Below are positions 1 to 10,389 of a stretch of DNA of 64,000 nucleotides, one piece after another. The stretch spans positions 1-64,000 of the forward strand of contig VRVR01000014.1 of the NCBI GenBank assembly GCA_009859145.1, in the 5' to 3' direction. How positions within the stretch are numbered: the stretch's first letter is position 1; every line of letters begins with the position of its first letter. Source of the stretch: Andalucia godoyi. Lineage: Eukaryota > Discoba > Jakobea > Jakobida > Andaluciidae. A model generated the notes under the pieces. The model had not been told where the DNA came from. It saw only the letters and a program-made list of their open reading frames with translations, and searched no databases. The position numbers were made by a program, and so were the translations under genes.

Positions 1-971
1 TTTTCGAGATCGGAAATTGCGACATTGAACTGATATTCTGATAATGAACTCTGTTTACAATGGAAAGGCACAACAAAAAGAAAGAAGAAGTTTGGGAACC
101 CACTAACTATCAACCAAGCAACACTTCAAATTTTGAAATCGCGCGGGAAACTACAGGATGTCAAGTGCCATCAAAAAGGTGTCATCTGCTGGTTACTCGT
201 TCGGTTCTCTGCTCCCTGCGAGCGAGGAACCGAGTGAGGAACTGGATAGAGCAGACGACATCTTTTGCTAGTACGACTTTCAGAGCACATCAACGGCTGT
301 CGTAGCCGAAAGCAAGTGTGAAAACGCCCACTATTGTTGAGGTCGAAACGGGAAATGTTTTCGCTATTGAGGTCTTTCGATCAACGTGTACATAATATAT
401 AAGAAGCAGATTGATGTTGTGAAGCGAGGTTGAGGCGAAAACAATGAATAGACTGCAATCTTGGGTGTGATGCAACACAGCGAAAAATACTGGCTGGGGA
501 GTAACCGAGGAGATCAGCCAGTTCGCTGACTTCCTTTATGATAAATCCAAATGAAAAGAATGTTGGACTGCATTGTTGCTGGATCTTTCGAGCCCTTGAG
601 GTGATGCAAGCCATTGATGCAACAAGGAAGGGGGACGGTTGCATCACTTGATTCAAGCAATGTTCTGGGACGTGCTTATTTATTCATTTATTTTTCTTTT
701 GGAGGGGGGGAAGGCATAAGCGTTTCACAAGCTTTTTGATGCGACTTCTTTTTTATCCTAGTATTCCCTCATTGAGAAGTACCCGTAGCTCCGAGTACCG
801 AATAAAAGCTCGCTAAAGCGTATTGTGGAACTAAAGCGGGAGTGTGTCAATTTGACCTTTTTGAGCAAGGGAAAGCCTTTCCAACTCACCGGAAACGAGA
901 TTGGATTTTGCAGTCGTTTCCGGAAGTAATCAAGAGGAGAGAAGGAAAAGAAATATTATCGCTTTAACGCC
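1..971. other. Left-edge non-coding stretch, possible old relic
   Basis: No convincing gene. Short open stretches occur on both strands; one on the minus strand (about 381-656) has a helix-turn-helix-looking run (KEVSELADLLGYSPASIF) that could be a relic of a DNA-binding or transposase N-terminus, but nothing else supports it. The part from about 660 to 971 is the upstream region of the glycosyltransferase gene that starts at 972. Confidence 0.3.
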
Positions 972-2588
972 ATGTTGGGAGGCCGTGGTTGGGCGTGTGG
1001 GCGTTCGTACCTTTGGAAATTCTTAGTCGGTTTCGCTCTTATAAGTGCTGCTATGATGTTCTGGGGTCGATCGCCGGCTGTTGTTCAGGAGGTTGAACGG
1101 TTATTTGTTCCATCAAAAGCCGTGCCGTTTTTCCAGATATGCGATCGAAGCGAGTTCTGCTCCGGAAGAGGCCACTGTCAGGTAACTCTGACTTGCAACT
1201 GCGTTTGTCTTTGTGATGTTGGGTATATTGGATATGATTGCTTTTTGGAAGAAGAGATGTTTACTTCTGTAGTTTCAAAGTCTGTGATTCCCATTGTCAA
1301 TGATAAGGATGTCCTCTTGTCTGTTTCCACGTGCGGAATGGATATGAACCCCTTGACGCGTAATGTTTATGCTTCTCTGCGAGATGTAGGATTTGATGTA
1401 AGATACTTTTTGCTGATTATCGCGAGTGACGTTTCTTGTACTGTTGAAAACAAGGATATCCTGAACTCGTGGGTCGGTCCGTTTGCTGGAAGTCGTTTCT
1501 GGAAAGAAATAGAGTCAACGCGTCCATTTACGGCACCGCAGCGATTGAAGGATCGCCGAGTCTTGGCGCATTTCTGTCGCATTGTCATTCAACGAACCAT
1601 TTACATCTACGAGATTTTGCGATTGGGATACAGCGTCCTTCATTCGGATACCGATGTGGCCTGGTACAAGCCAGTTGGCACAGGCATGCGCAAAGATGTG
1701 GATATTTCGACAAGCACCTCTGCATGGACGAATCGCGAGGACTTTTTTTGGAGAACTCCAGAAACGGCTCAATGGAACGGCGGACTGCAATATTACAAAA
1801 GTACCCCGCAGGCAATTGAATTCTTGGCCCGGTCGATTGACGAAGTACTACATGCAAACTGGCAGGATCAGAATGATTGGGTAATTGACCAATGGGGTAT
1901 GCACAAAGTATATGAACAGAGAGTCGTTTCAGGACTGAAAGTCCAAGTCTTGGGACTCGACGAATACACCCATATGAACTACTTGGCTTCCAGGTATGGA
2001 GGGTGGATCGTGCCACACAGCATCGTGCATGCCCATGCCGTTGGTACCCATCCTTCCCCAAACCATCTGCGAAAGATCTTCCATCTTCGGCATGCTCGAG
2101 GCTTCGACATGCACGATCCAGAATACTACAACGTCAAAATCTTGACGTACGATAGCAAGGCCGCCACTCTCGAGTTGGCGATTGCAGAACTTGACTGTGC
2201 TCGGAAAACTGCAACTGCCTTGAATAGGATGCTCGTGCTTCCAATATGGCCGTGTTCCTGGCACGTGATGTACCGAAAGCCGAAGGCTGGTGTTTGGGCA
2301 GAGTCTTGCATGATAGGCATGATGCTGGATGTTACCCGTCTTGATGCATCGTTTCCACTTGAAAGGTCTTTTCGCGAACATGGTTTTGACCGGAATTCTC
2401 GGTGGACAGACCCATTTCCTCCAAAAAAGAGGTCTGTTGTGCACTTTTCTCAACTGCAACGCCCGGAATCAGTGAGCGATTCGTTTATCGAGTTTGATGA
2501 GCTGCATGTAGAAGACGAGATATCTTGTCCAGATCATGTTGTTCAGCCGTCCACGTATGTTATTGACATGGAATTGTGGAGGTATTGA
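972..2588 (+). CDS. Type II membrane glycosyltransferase with EGF-like domain (nucleotide-diphospho-sugar transferase family)
   Basis: The 538-residue protein opens with a short basic cytosolic tail and one hydrophobic segment (about residues 15-32), the plan of a Golgi type II enzyme. A cysteine-rich EGF-like unit follows (about 57-92, CSGRGHC and CLCDVGYIGYDC). The remainder fits the nucleotide-diphospho-sugar transferase family (PF03407 type), which transfers a sugar from a nucleotide donor in the secretory lumen. The DxD-type metal/donor site is seen as HSDTDVAW near residue 224, with QWNGGLQYY and DQWGMH downstream as in that family. The start is the first ATG before the anchor. A GAT repeat begins exactly at the stop codon. 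The donor sugar and acceptor cannot be read from the sequence. Family assignment is from motifs and is fairly firm. Confidence 0.8.
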   Translation: MLGGRGWACGRSYLWKFLVGFALISAAMMFWGRSPAVVQEVERLFVPSKAVPFFQICDRSEFCSGRGHCQVTLTCNCVCLCDVGYIGYDCFLEEEMFTSVVSKSVIPIVNDKDVLLSVSTCGMDMNPLTRNVYASLRDVGFDVRYFLLIIASDVSCTVENKDILNSWVGPFAGSRFWKEIESTRPFTAPQRLKDRRVLAHFCRIVIQRTIYIYEILRLGYSVLHSDTDVAWYKPVGTGMRKDVDISTSTSAWTNREDFFWRTPETAQWNGGLQYYKSTPQAIEFLARSIDEVLHANWQDQNDWVIDQWGMHKVYEQRVVSGLKVQVLGLDEYTHMNYLASRYGGWIVPHSIVHAHAVGTHPSPNHLRKIFHLRHARGFDMHDPEYYNVKILTYDSKAATLELAIAELDCARKTATALNRMLVLPIWPCSWHVMYRKPKAGVWAESCMIGMMLDVTRLDASFPLERSFREHGFDRNSRWTDPFPPKKRSVVHFSQLQRPESVSDSFIEFDELHVEDEISCPDHVVQPSTYVIDMELWRY

Positions 2589-2647
2589 TGATGATGATGA
2601 CGATGATGACGATGATGATGATGATGATGATGATGATTATGATGATG
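2584..2647. repeat. (GAT)n microsatellite
   Basis: Imperfect GAT/GAC trinucleotide run overlapping the stop codon of the upstream glycosyltransferase and continuing into its 3' UTR. It shifts open frames and creates a spurious poly-Asp reading frame. Confidence 0.95.
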
Positions 2648-2867
2648 CTTGTCTGGTCCATTTGCGATTTTCGAATGTATTCTCTTTACTAAGAGCCCCA
2701 TCTTATCTTTGTAAAAAGGATCTTCATACATCCGTTCTATTTCTATTGCCGATTGCGAATTTCCACCTCCTCCTACCCCCTACGGATCCACGACAGTTAT
2801 TGATATAGCTGCACCGCGGTTGAAAACCGAAAATCAGAATTTCCTAAATTAAGATGACGGAGACCGC

Positions 2868-2888
2868 TTGAATCTGGGGTAGTCTGCA
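2868..2888 (-). repeat. 21-bp inverted repeat, left arm
   Basis: The 21 bases here are the exact reverse complement of 3612-3632, and flanking bases (GCAGCG-like) also correspond. The two arms bracket about 720 bp that includes the TnpB/Fanzor-like relic. They may be ends of one mobile insertion or two opposite copies of the same element part. Confidence 0.75.
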
Positions 2889-3363
2889 CCGCGCGCTGCG
2901 GAAGCGCCATAGACAAGGTTCCGTTTGAGTACGATACGGAAGAAAGATTCACATAATTACGCCAAAGGAGAATCTCTTTCTGTTTTGAATGCTGTGCAAG
3001 AGGAGCGTCCAGTGTCGACTGATCCACCCTACGAGCGTGAGGGACCGACGGCAGATAGCGGCACGTCTACTGAGCCTCTGAAGAAGCTTCCGCGACAGTA
3101 GGTGTCCATCGTGTCGGCTGGGCTTCGCGAAAGGCGTGAAGCTTGGAGCAATTTTATCCGACGATTCACTAAAAGCCATGTATCGATGTAGCATTCCTTT
3201 CGGTATTATCAAAGACCCCGCCCTGAGAGGTGCATTCGAGGATTTCAGGCAGCAGACAATGGAGAAGAACAGCTCATAAGTGAGTTAGGGAAATGGATGA
3301 CTTCTTCTTTTTTTCTTTTTCCAACTTTCAAAAAAAGAAGAAAAAAGGCGATGTGTACCGTGA

Positions 3364-3681
3364 ATGGGCGTTTACGTCCCCGCGAAAGTTTGGAAAACAA
3401 TATTTCAATGTCCAACATGGTCAGCGGTGATAGATCGAGATTGGAATGGTGCGCGCAATATCCATTTTGAAGAACACGGTGCGCATGCACTTGTGTGTGC
3501 TGGTGGTGCCTGTCCCGTAGACGATGGATTCGCAGGATCGATTGTCAATATGGCACGCAACGCTGCAATTTGTACCCATCAGAATCAATTAGCGTGGACG
3601 CAGCAGCGTGTTGCAGACTACCCCAGATTCAAAAGGGTGGAAACCGTGCTCACACTCGACCAGCGTTTGCTGCCATCATGA
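3364..3681 (+). pseudogene. Fanzor/TnpB-like nuclease C-terminal fragment (copy E)
   Basis: An open frame of 105 codons holds FQCPTWSAV followed directly by IDRDWNGARNI (3433-3462). In TnpB and its eukaryotic relatives, Fanzor proteins, a zinc ribbon (CxxC) is followed by the RuvC-III motif DRDxNGARNI, which supplies a catalytic Asp. Here the second zinc-ribbon half reads CPTW instead of CPxC, so a zinc ligand is lost. No upstream RuvC-I/II or N-terminal body is present, so this is a broken remnant rather than a working nuclease. Downstream codons do not match the other copies' 3' end. The ATG at 3364 is probably not meaningful. The motif is short but highly characteristic. Confidence 0.65.
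3612..3632 (+). repeat. 21-bp inverted repeat, right arm
   Basis: Exact reverse complement of 2868-2888; lies 150 bp downstream of the DRDWNGARNI motif. Confidence 0.75.
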
Positions 3682-3969
3682 TGGGGCGTGAGAACACTCA
3701 GAGAGCGTCGCCAGAGATTGCGCCGACGGTGCAGAGCAGGCACAGCTGACCTCCCTTTCATCTAAAGATCGTGCATCTGTAAAATGGACGGATCGGTTCT
3801 CCAAAATGCTTTTCAATCCAGGCATTATACAGACCATTGCGAGTGCTTTGATATTCATTTGCTGACGCACAAGACAAGACTCGATCTCGAAGCCCGTGGT
3901 TTCGCAAAAGACATTTTCCAAATGAGATTAGGCGACTTTTCTTCCGAAGTGCTCAATTTTGTTGTGTCC

Positions 3970-5010
3970 ATGTCTCTATTTCGGAAGATTGTCCTGGTTT
4001 TCACGGCATTGGTAATTGCGCGTTTCGCCATTTCTTCTGAGTTTCGGCTATTTTCACACAGTGCTAATGTCCCCCTTCTGCGTCCCGTCATTCGCGTTAT
4101 TGTAATGGGAACACCAAGACGTATGTCTTATTTGGAAGAAGCTGAGCGCACTTGGTTCCAGGACTGGGATCTTGATCGAGTTTTCATTGTTGGAAACCGC
4201 GACAACAACCAAGAAATAGTGCCGTTTCCGGAGGCCACGCTTCACCCCCAGAGGAGAATTTTATACCCTCCATTCCACCCAAATGTTTCACACTCGCGAG
4301 ATCGTTCGCAGCTGTTTTCCCGCTGGTTTTATGCTGCTGTTGACATACTGCGTATGTATCCGGACACTGAATGGGTGTTGCGTGTGTGTGATGATACGTA
4401 TGTTGTCAAAGAAAATTTGGAAGCCTCCTTATTGGGAGTCGACTTTCGTTTGTTGTCATTTATGGGACGAGCGTCGATTGCCTATCCCGAAGGAGTCAAC
4501 TGGGTAAGGAACTACGAAGAAGATGTTCACGTGTTTTCCGCTCTCCATCCAGGTGGTGGGGCTGGATGGCTCGTCAGTCGAAGGCTTGTAGAGTGGATGT
4601 CTCTCAATACTCAGACACTTGACGCCAATGCTTACCTCATGTTTTACAATGATGACGTTTTTTCAGGATATTTCTTTTTGAAGGGGATCGGGCTAGCTGT
4701 GAAAAATCATGCTGGATTTGTGCAGGAACCATGTCTCTTGGAGAATGATTTGGCGTCAATGGCGCCATGTCCACGAGACCTTCCCCTCTATCAGTTATCT
4801 CCTTTTTCTGACTGGGGTCCCATCATGCCTATGTTTCCGACTCGGTGGCCAGATTTGTCGGTTCTCCATACTTACTCGCCCTCCATGTTCCAAACTTATA
4901 GGGAAATCCAGACTTACAGGGAAAGGCATCGCATACGATTCTCGATCTCTCCTATGAACCAACCTATCATACAACTGCATGAATCAAAGTTTGTTCTTTG
5001 TTTAGAATAA
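3970..5010 (+). CDS. Fringe/galactosyltransferase-like type II membrane glycosyltransferase
   Basis: From the ATG at 3970 the protein (346 residues) begins MSLFRKIVLVFTALVIARF, a typical type II Golgi signal anchor, so I prefer this start to the in-frame ATG at 3784, which would add 62 residues unlike any such enzyme. The lumenal part resembles Fringe and GT31 beta-1,3-glycosyltransferases: TWFQDWD, then WVLRVCDDTYVV with the acidic metal-binding DD near residue 141, PGGGAGWLVSRRLVEWM, and NDDVFSGYF. These enzymes extend glycans in the Golgi lumen. It follows the other glycosyltransferase after 1.4 kb of mobile-element debris in the same orientation. The substrate is unknown; a C1GALT-like role is an alternative. 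Confidence 0.75.
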   Translation: MSLFRKIVLVFTALVIARFAISSEFRLFSHSANVPLLRPVIRVIVMGTPRRMSYLEEAERTWFQDWDLDRVFIVGNRDNNQEIVPFPEATLHPQRRILYPPFHPNVSHSRDRSQLFSRWFYAAVDILRMYPDTEWVLRVCDDTYVVKENLEASLLGVDFRLLSFMGRASIAYPEGVNWVRNYEEDVHVFSALHPGGGAGWLVSRRLVEWMSLNTQTLDANAYLMFYNDDVFSGYFFLKGIGLAVKNHAGFVQEPCLLENDLASMAPCPRDLPLYQLSPFSDWGPIMPMFPTRWPDLSVLHTYSPSMFQTYREIQTYRERHRIRFSISPMNQPIIQLHESKFVLCLE

Positions 5011-5169
5011 ACAAACGGAGGTCCGTCTTGCCCATGAGTTGCCAATGATTGTGCATCTCACGTCACCATATTGTAGTCAAGTCTAGAAAATTTCTTCATT
5101 ATTCACTTTGCATATCTCTATTTATTTCTGTTTGTTTGTGCTTTTTATAATCAAAGACAAAAACATCTC

Positions 5170-7258
5170 ATGGCTTCAAAAAGAAGGATCTTTCCAACAA
5201 ACTCAAACCGGCCATGCCCGACGATGCCGAGAACCAAGGAAACCGTTGATCCCTCTCGTCTGAGGCAGAGAGCAGCAAGAAGAAGCGACAACCCTTTGAT
5301 GCAGAACAGTCTACATTGAAGAGTTAGTGCTCGCCCCCAATTAAAGACGCAAAACAAAACATGTGGCTTGGACCTGTCTTCAGTGACAGCTTAGCCGATG
5401 ACCAATCTCATGTTTTGGCGAGCGGTGTGTTCTCTGCATGTCACTGTAAAACACCAACATTCATTTGTCCAGTGTCGCCAGCTCCTGCATGAGAAAGGAT
5501 ATTGTTTGTCCCCTTTTGCAATACAGGGAAGTTCGCTCGGAAATCGGAGCTTGGACGGCACACGAAGGCTCTGAACGTTGTCAGAAACACCTTCCGGAGA
5601 AGGCCAAAAACATTCCGATGGATCCTCGTTCATTGTGGCCTCGTGTTGATTCCGTTGCTGGTGATCTCGTAGACGTAGAAAGTTTCATCGGTGGTGATGG
5701 AACTTATTCCTCCGTAACGGCGTCTGTTTGCCGTTGGATTGCCTCTCCCATAGTCCGCTCGGAGCTTGTGCACACCGCTGTACAGGCCAGACCTTTAATT
5801 GAGAAGACGCTGCTATCAGCCAGTTCACCTCGCGTTCCTAGGACAAACGCTGATTCTGATGGTCAAGACACACTACATTTCGCCGATATTGTCCTGTACT
5901 GTGACGGTGTGATAACCGAAAGGTGGCAGTGTATTCGGTTCTTCGAAAGTATTTGGGAAAACAGGGACCGCATTCGAGACACACATTTGCAGCTGTTCGT
6001 GCGAAGCTGGAAAGCGATAGACTTCATGGCTTAGACGTCATTCCTGTTTCTGTGAGTCTGGAATTATTTTTTTCGACGGCTTACGAATCTTCTGTCGCAA
6101 TACATCAGACTGCGGTACTTGCATGATGAATCGTGTGAATTATCGATGTGAACGTATACCCGATGTCCACCGAGCTCGCCCTCACGACCCAGTTGTCTTG
6201 GCCACAAGAAATCGAAATGACAATGTTCAAGAGCGTCCCCTGAACCTGGACATTTCGGAACATGATGTGCGGCTCGTTCGAGAATCCGTCATTTCTGTGT
6301 TTCGCGTAGACAAGGGGGCTGGAGTGGCTTTCGTTTTCAGGCCTCTTTATTTTGGAACATCGGTAGACGGGGTTGCGCGAAACGAAGTCGTGGGCATGAA
6401 ATCAATCGGACTTTCTCTTCGGATGCATAGCAGATGCACGTTTCATCAATGAGCGTTTGTCGTACGATCAGAGGTTCTGCGCAGACTCGAGCGATGGTGT
6501 CTTCGAGGATTTCCCCCCTCGATTAGGAATTGCCGAACTGAGCTTAGTACGCCTACTGGACGGCGATTCGACAACAAATTTCGCGCGAGCTCGCATTGGT
6601 GCCCAAGAGTACCATTTCTTCTCACCCCTGTGGCATCTCACGCCGTCAGTCTTGCAGATCATCGCAGTCGACGCCTTCCATGCAGACGGGGAGGTTCTGG
6701 TTCCAAGACACCTCGAACAGGGTTGAAGCGGAACTGGTGGCATCTTACAAGAACAGGGGTATCCACGAGGGGCCAAGAAGGAATGGAGTTCTGGATAGCT
6801 TTCTCAATATTTTTTTTCGCAGGATGCTAGACAAGAACGTGGGTGGGGTCTGCAAAATTCGCCAGCTTGAAACGGCAAAAATGGGCCACAAACGGCCGCA
6901 TGAAAATGGACACAATGAAGCGGATGCCTCTCATTTTTTGCGGGATGTGCTGTCGCCATTGGAGTACTGCCGGTTCATGGAGTCCAAGGCAGGAATCGGG
7001 TTGCGGGAACATTCGTGTTTAAGTAAGTGTCTCATGCAGAATGCTTACATTTTGAATGGTTCCCTCACTGAGCTTCGGGCTCAGGTGCACAAGTGTCTTC
7101 TGCAAATGGCGGAGTCTGTGGGTCACAACCTTTTCGTGCTGACTTTGCATATGTTTGAGCACTTCGCGGACTGTTTCGAGTATCTTGGTATCCTGTTCCA
7201 GTCAATGACGTTTCGTTTTGAAAGAGTCATCAAGAACGTCAAATCCTTCTATGAATAA
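5170..7258 (+). pseudogene. Decayed transposase-like gene (Tnp2/DUF4218-type tail)
   Basis: A chain of open stretches in changing frames (5170-5319, 5465-6034, 5923-6126, 6123-6452, 6457-6726, 6596-7258) covers 2.1 kb on one strand, as expected for an old coding region broken by frameshifts. The last piece contains LTLHMFEHFADCFEYLG followed by FRFERVIKN. This recalls the conserved block HxHLxxxIxxxGPLxxxWxFxFERxNG near the end of CACTA-type transposases (Tnp2/DUF4218 region). The first small frame (MASKRRIFP...) is basic. No intact catalytic core can be read. The family call is an inference from that one block; the decay itself is seen directly. Confidence 0.45.
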
Positions 7259-7476
7259 CTTTCTTCCTCGTTTTCTTTTCAGTTTTCTTATCGTTCAGCT
7301 GTTCCGTTGACGTCAGATTCGATATGTGACACACCCAAGTTCTCCCCCATCAATGAATCTGCCGCTGGTTTCCAACAAATTCACGACGTTGACACAATAC
7401 TCACAACAAGCCTCAATAAAAGATGTTAGAGATTTACAAAAAAAAAATAAAAAATGGAACTGGACAGTTCTGATAA

Positions 7477-8949
7477 TTACCCAAAACGGAATGAAAAATG
7501 TTGCTGACCGCCGCCAAAGCCACCTCCAAAGTTGTCACCAAAAGGATTGAAACCTGGATGCCCAAAGCCTCCGTGCCCACCAGGCTGATGCTGCTGTTCA
7601 AAATCCTCGCCGGCATCATATTTTCGTCGCTTTTCTTGGTCAGTCAGAATCTCATAGGCATCATTCAACTCTCGGAACTTCGTTTCGTACTCGGCTTGCT
7701 TTCCTTCCGGAGCCTTGTCTGGGTGCAACTTTGAAGCAAGCTTCCTGTACGCTTTCTTGATCTCCTTTTCAGATGCAGTTTTTGGTACCCCGATCACCTT
7801 GTACAAATCCTTGCGAGAAGCCATCCGCTGCAGACGCTGCACTTTGCTGATTCCCTCCATGGGGCGCTGGTCATTGGGACTTTTCTCTCGGGCTCGTTGA
7901 AATTCGCGAAGAGCACTGTCAAGGTCATCTTTGAGAATGAATGCTTCTGCACGGAACAAAATGGGATCCACTGTCGATGTATCCAGCGCCTCCGCCAGAG
8001 AACAAGATTCCAAAGCAGCATCTGCATCCTTCAACTTCACATGACAATCACAAATGGCGGAAGCCAACTGGAGTGCCATCTGTGCATGTGGTTCCGCTCG
8101 TTGGGCCTGCAGGAACGACTTCAGGGCGTCACCAAACCTTTGTTCTGCAAATGCTTGCTGCCCTTCAGAATGGTGCCGCAGCATGTCGCGAAGCCTCTTG
8201 TGCTCCAACTTTGCGTCTTTGTGATCGGGATCCAGCTTCAAGACGCGTTTAAAATTCTGCAGAGCAGAATCAATGGACCCAAGATTGATCAACGCACGCC
8301 CAAGAACCATCAATGCTTCAATCTGCGTTCTACCTGACGCAGTATGCTCGGATTTCCTTCCCAAGATTTTGTTCGTCTCTTCGCGAACAATACCAATGTC
8401 ATCCGCACGAAGAGCACAAACAGCCCTTTCCAACCGCAATGCATCCGACTCCCTCGCAACTGCAAGTATTCTTGCGTATTCTAGCAGGCCATCCGAGAGA
8501 GCCTCCTGGGGACGATCGGGGGAGCATAATTGGCGGGCTCTTTTCAAACTGTTGGAAAGAGAAGTTAGCTTTGGATCAAATGGATACTTTCGCAGCCCTT
8601 CCTCTACCTTCCCGAGCAGCAAGTACAGTTTTGGAAGATAATCTGCCCCAACCCTGTCTTCCGCTCTTTCAAAGTCTGCAATTGCAGCATCATACTTCTT
8701 CGAAAGATACAAAACCTCCCCTCGCTTAGCATATATGCTCATCAACACAGATGCAGACGTTCCGGAAGCGGGAGAATTGGCGACTGAAAGCGCCTTGGAA
8801 TATGAATCAAGCGCTTCTGCATATTTACCCGAAGAAAAAGCAGTTTTGGCTTGTTGAAGAAGGGCGTCAATACCAGTCGCGAGCGAAACCTGGATGAAAA
8901 ACGTCGCGAATACCACGATACCAAGCACGGCGCAGCACTGGAAACTCAT
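7477..8949 (-). CDS. DNAJC3/p58IPK-like ER co-chaperone (TPR + J domain)
   Basis: The 490-residue product starts with a hydrophobic segment ([20 protein letters not shown]) that acts as an ER signal or anchor, has tetratricopeptide repeats over most of its length, and ends in a J domain (about 380-445) with the diagnostic HPD (KLHPDKAP). A Gly/Phe-rich tail closes it. This order is that of DNAJC3/p58IPK, which binds unfolded clients through TPRs and stimulates BiP ATPase in the ER lumen. I place the start at 8949 (MSFQCC); an ATG at 8955 and one at 9015 are in frame, but the latter would put a Lys-rich run ahead of the signal. Confidence 0.85.
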   Translation of the reverse strand: MSFQCCAVLGIVVFATFFIQVSLATGIDALLQQAKTAFSSGKYAEALDSYSKALSVANSPASGTSASVLMSIYAKRGEVLYLSKKYDAAIADFERAEDRVGADYLPKLYLLLGKVEEGLRKYPFDPKLTSLSNSLKRARQLCSPDRPQEALSDGLLEYARILAVARESDALRLERAVCALRADDIGIVREETNKILGRKSEHTASGRTQIEALMVLGRALINLGSIDSALQNFKRVLKLDPDHKDAKLEHKRLRDMLRHHSEGQQAFAEQRFGDALKSFLQAQRAEPHAQMALQLASAICDCHVKLKDADAALESCSLAEALDTSTVDPILFRAEAFILKDDLDSALREFQRAREKSPNDQRPMEGISKVQRLQRMASRKDLYKVIGVPKTASEKEIKKAYRKLASKLHPDKAPEGKQAEYETKFRELNDAYEILTDQEKRRKYDAGEDFEQQHQPGGHGGFGHPGFNPFGDNFGGGFGGGQQHFSFRFG

Positions 8950-9400
8950 GTGCATGTGTCTTTTTTTCTTCTTCTCCCCTCCTCTTCTGCTTGGAAAACA
9001 GCACACTGGTTGCATACAAAATTACAGAGTGAATGGGGTTGAGAAGCGGGAAAACGGTGGTGTTGGTGTTTTGAGAATCGGGCGAATGGGCAGCTGGCAA
9101 GTAGCAGCAAAGGGTTTGGTGAAACGTGGCCACGTCATTTCGTTCAATCATCACAAAGCCAAAAAAATTATAGCAAAGCAAAGCCAAGAAAGAAAAAATC
9201 CGGCCGATGTGAATTTGACTTGATTCTGCTGTGCTCTTGCCTTTGATGCTTCCCGAAAAAGCCGTGAGAAAACAGTTTGTTTCCTAAATGAAAAAAAATA
9301 AAATAAAATAAAATAAAACAGAAAAAGAAACCGCCCGGTTTCCTGCAGAAAAATACCGATTCGCCGCTAGGTCGTCTTCACAGGATTGCCTGCGTTGATC
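8950..9400. promoter_or_regulatory. Divergent intergenic region (450 bp)
   Basis: Separates the DNAJC3-like gene (minus) from the gene starting at 9401 (plus), so it should contain both promoters. An AAAAT run (9295-9320) and pyrimidine-rich leader next to 8950 are visible; no clear TATA element is recognised. Confidence 0.4.
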
Positions 9401-10057
9401 ATGTCGTCGAATCTCACAATTTCAGAACTGGCCAACTCGTCTGCAGTGAGGCTGCGTGCGGATATCTCGAAGCGCCGCCATCGGCACCTGCAAAAGAATG
9501 CGGAGGAGAATCACCAGTTGGACGTTAGGAAGCGATCCTCAGACCGGACATGGAGTGCTGCTCACGAATGCACTTTTGAACGAATGCTGCGATCTCGTGA
9601 TGATATCCGAAAGTGGTTCAGCAAATACTCGTCCGGGAAAATCCAAGACCCCTTTCTGAGCGGATTTTCAGAGTATCACACTGCGTCGAACGAGCAGCAT
9701 TTCCAGCCACATCCACCAACGGGTGGGGGGTCTCCGTCGACAGAGCCTCGAAAGTATTTCGGAAGAACAAAATCGTTGGCGCAGCCGGCTTGTAACAGCA
9801 GCGTTGTGATCCCTCCGCTGAGGCTTGACAAGGAAAACTTGGCTCCAAGGCTGCCACTGATTGAACAAACACGATATTGCATTTCTGCACGCGATGAGAG
9901 AAGCTTACCTGTGTATCAGCCAGACATCCCACTATCCTCGAGGAGGAAAGCAGAACGAAAAGCGTTTAACGTGGATTTTATGCAGAGTGCCAAGTATTCG
10001 ATCGAGAGAGGCCGGTCTGTGCTCCGCACTCCGTGGGCTGTCAACACGGATTTGTAG
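9401..10057 (+). CDS. Hypothetical basic protein
   Basis: A 218-residue open frame from the ATG at 9401 to TAG. It is rich in Arg, Ser and Pro, has no predicted membrane segment, and contains no domain I recognise. Features: a basic N-terminal region (SKRRHRHLQKN), a KENLAPRLP run around 145-155 that contains a KEN-box-like tripeptide with a nearby basic stretch, and a C-terminus with SSRRKAERKAFN. The KEN sequence might mark an APC/C-regulated protein, but that is weak. Codon structure and its position between two real genes suggest it is genuine. Confidence 0.55.
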   Translation: MSSNLTISELANSSAVRLRADISKRRHRHLQKNAEENHQLDVRKRSSDRTWSAAHECTFERMLRSRDDIRKWFSKYSSGKIQDPFLSGFSEYHTASNEQHFQPHPPTGGGSPSTEPRKYFGRTKSLAQPACNSSVVIPPLRLDKENLAPRLPLIEQTRYCISARDERSLPVYQPDIPLSSRRKAERKAFNVDFMQSAKYSIERGRSVLRTPWAVNTDL

Positions 10058-10389
10058 ATGGGCACGTCCCGTTTTCACAAGATGTACACCTATTATCGAT
10101 AATCAAATATTCTTGAATTTTTTATTACACTCTACAAGCAGACTGTGGTTTCTGCGCAAATACAAAGTAACTTTCTCATGTCATCACAATACCCTCATCA
10201 ACACCATCGTCATCACAGCCACCGCCTTTCCCCTCCCATCATCCATGCTCCACATGTTCCCATTCATGAAACACATTTTTCAATCCTGAAAATAATCCTC
10301 ATTGCTTTCCGATACGGTCAGAGCATTTGTGCCCAACATCTTGGATGCAGCCCTGATCAATTCTTTTAGGAGAAAAAAAACCATAAAGA
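10058..10389. other. Convergent 3' region
   Basis: About 330 bp between the 3' ends of two converging genes. It is A/T-rich with CATCA-rich runs around 10190-10250. No gene seen. Confidence 0.4.

Larger units (their letters stand above)
2648..3969. other. Mobile-element debris between the two glycosyltransferase genes
   Basis: Apart from the nuclease relic and the inverted repeat, this 1.3-kb stretch has only short, interrupted open frames. For example, a run reading AIDKVPFEYDTEERFT begins near 2908 and a 33-codon frame ends near 3280. The composition is more GC-balanced than the A/T-rich spacers elsewhere, consistent with decayed coding DNA. I see no intact gene. Confidence 0.5.

Noticed and set aside
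3784-3969. Alternative start of the second glycosyltransferase at 3784
   Set aside because: Would put 62 hydrophilic residues ahead of the signal anchor; the anchor directly follows the ATG at 3970.
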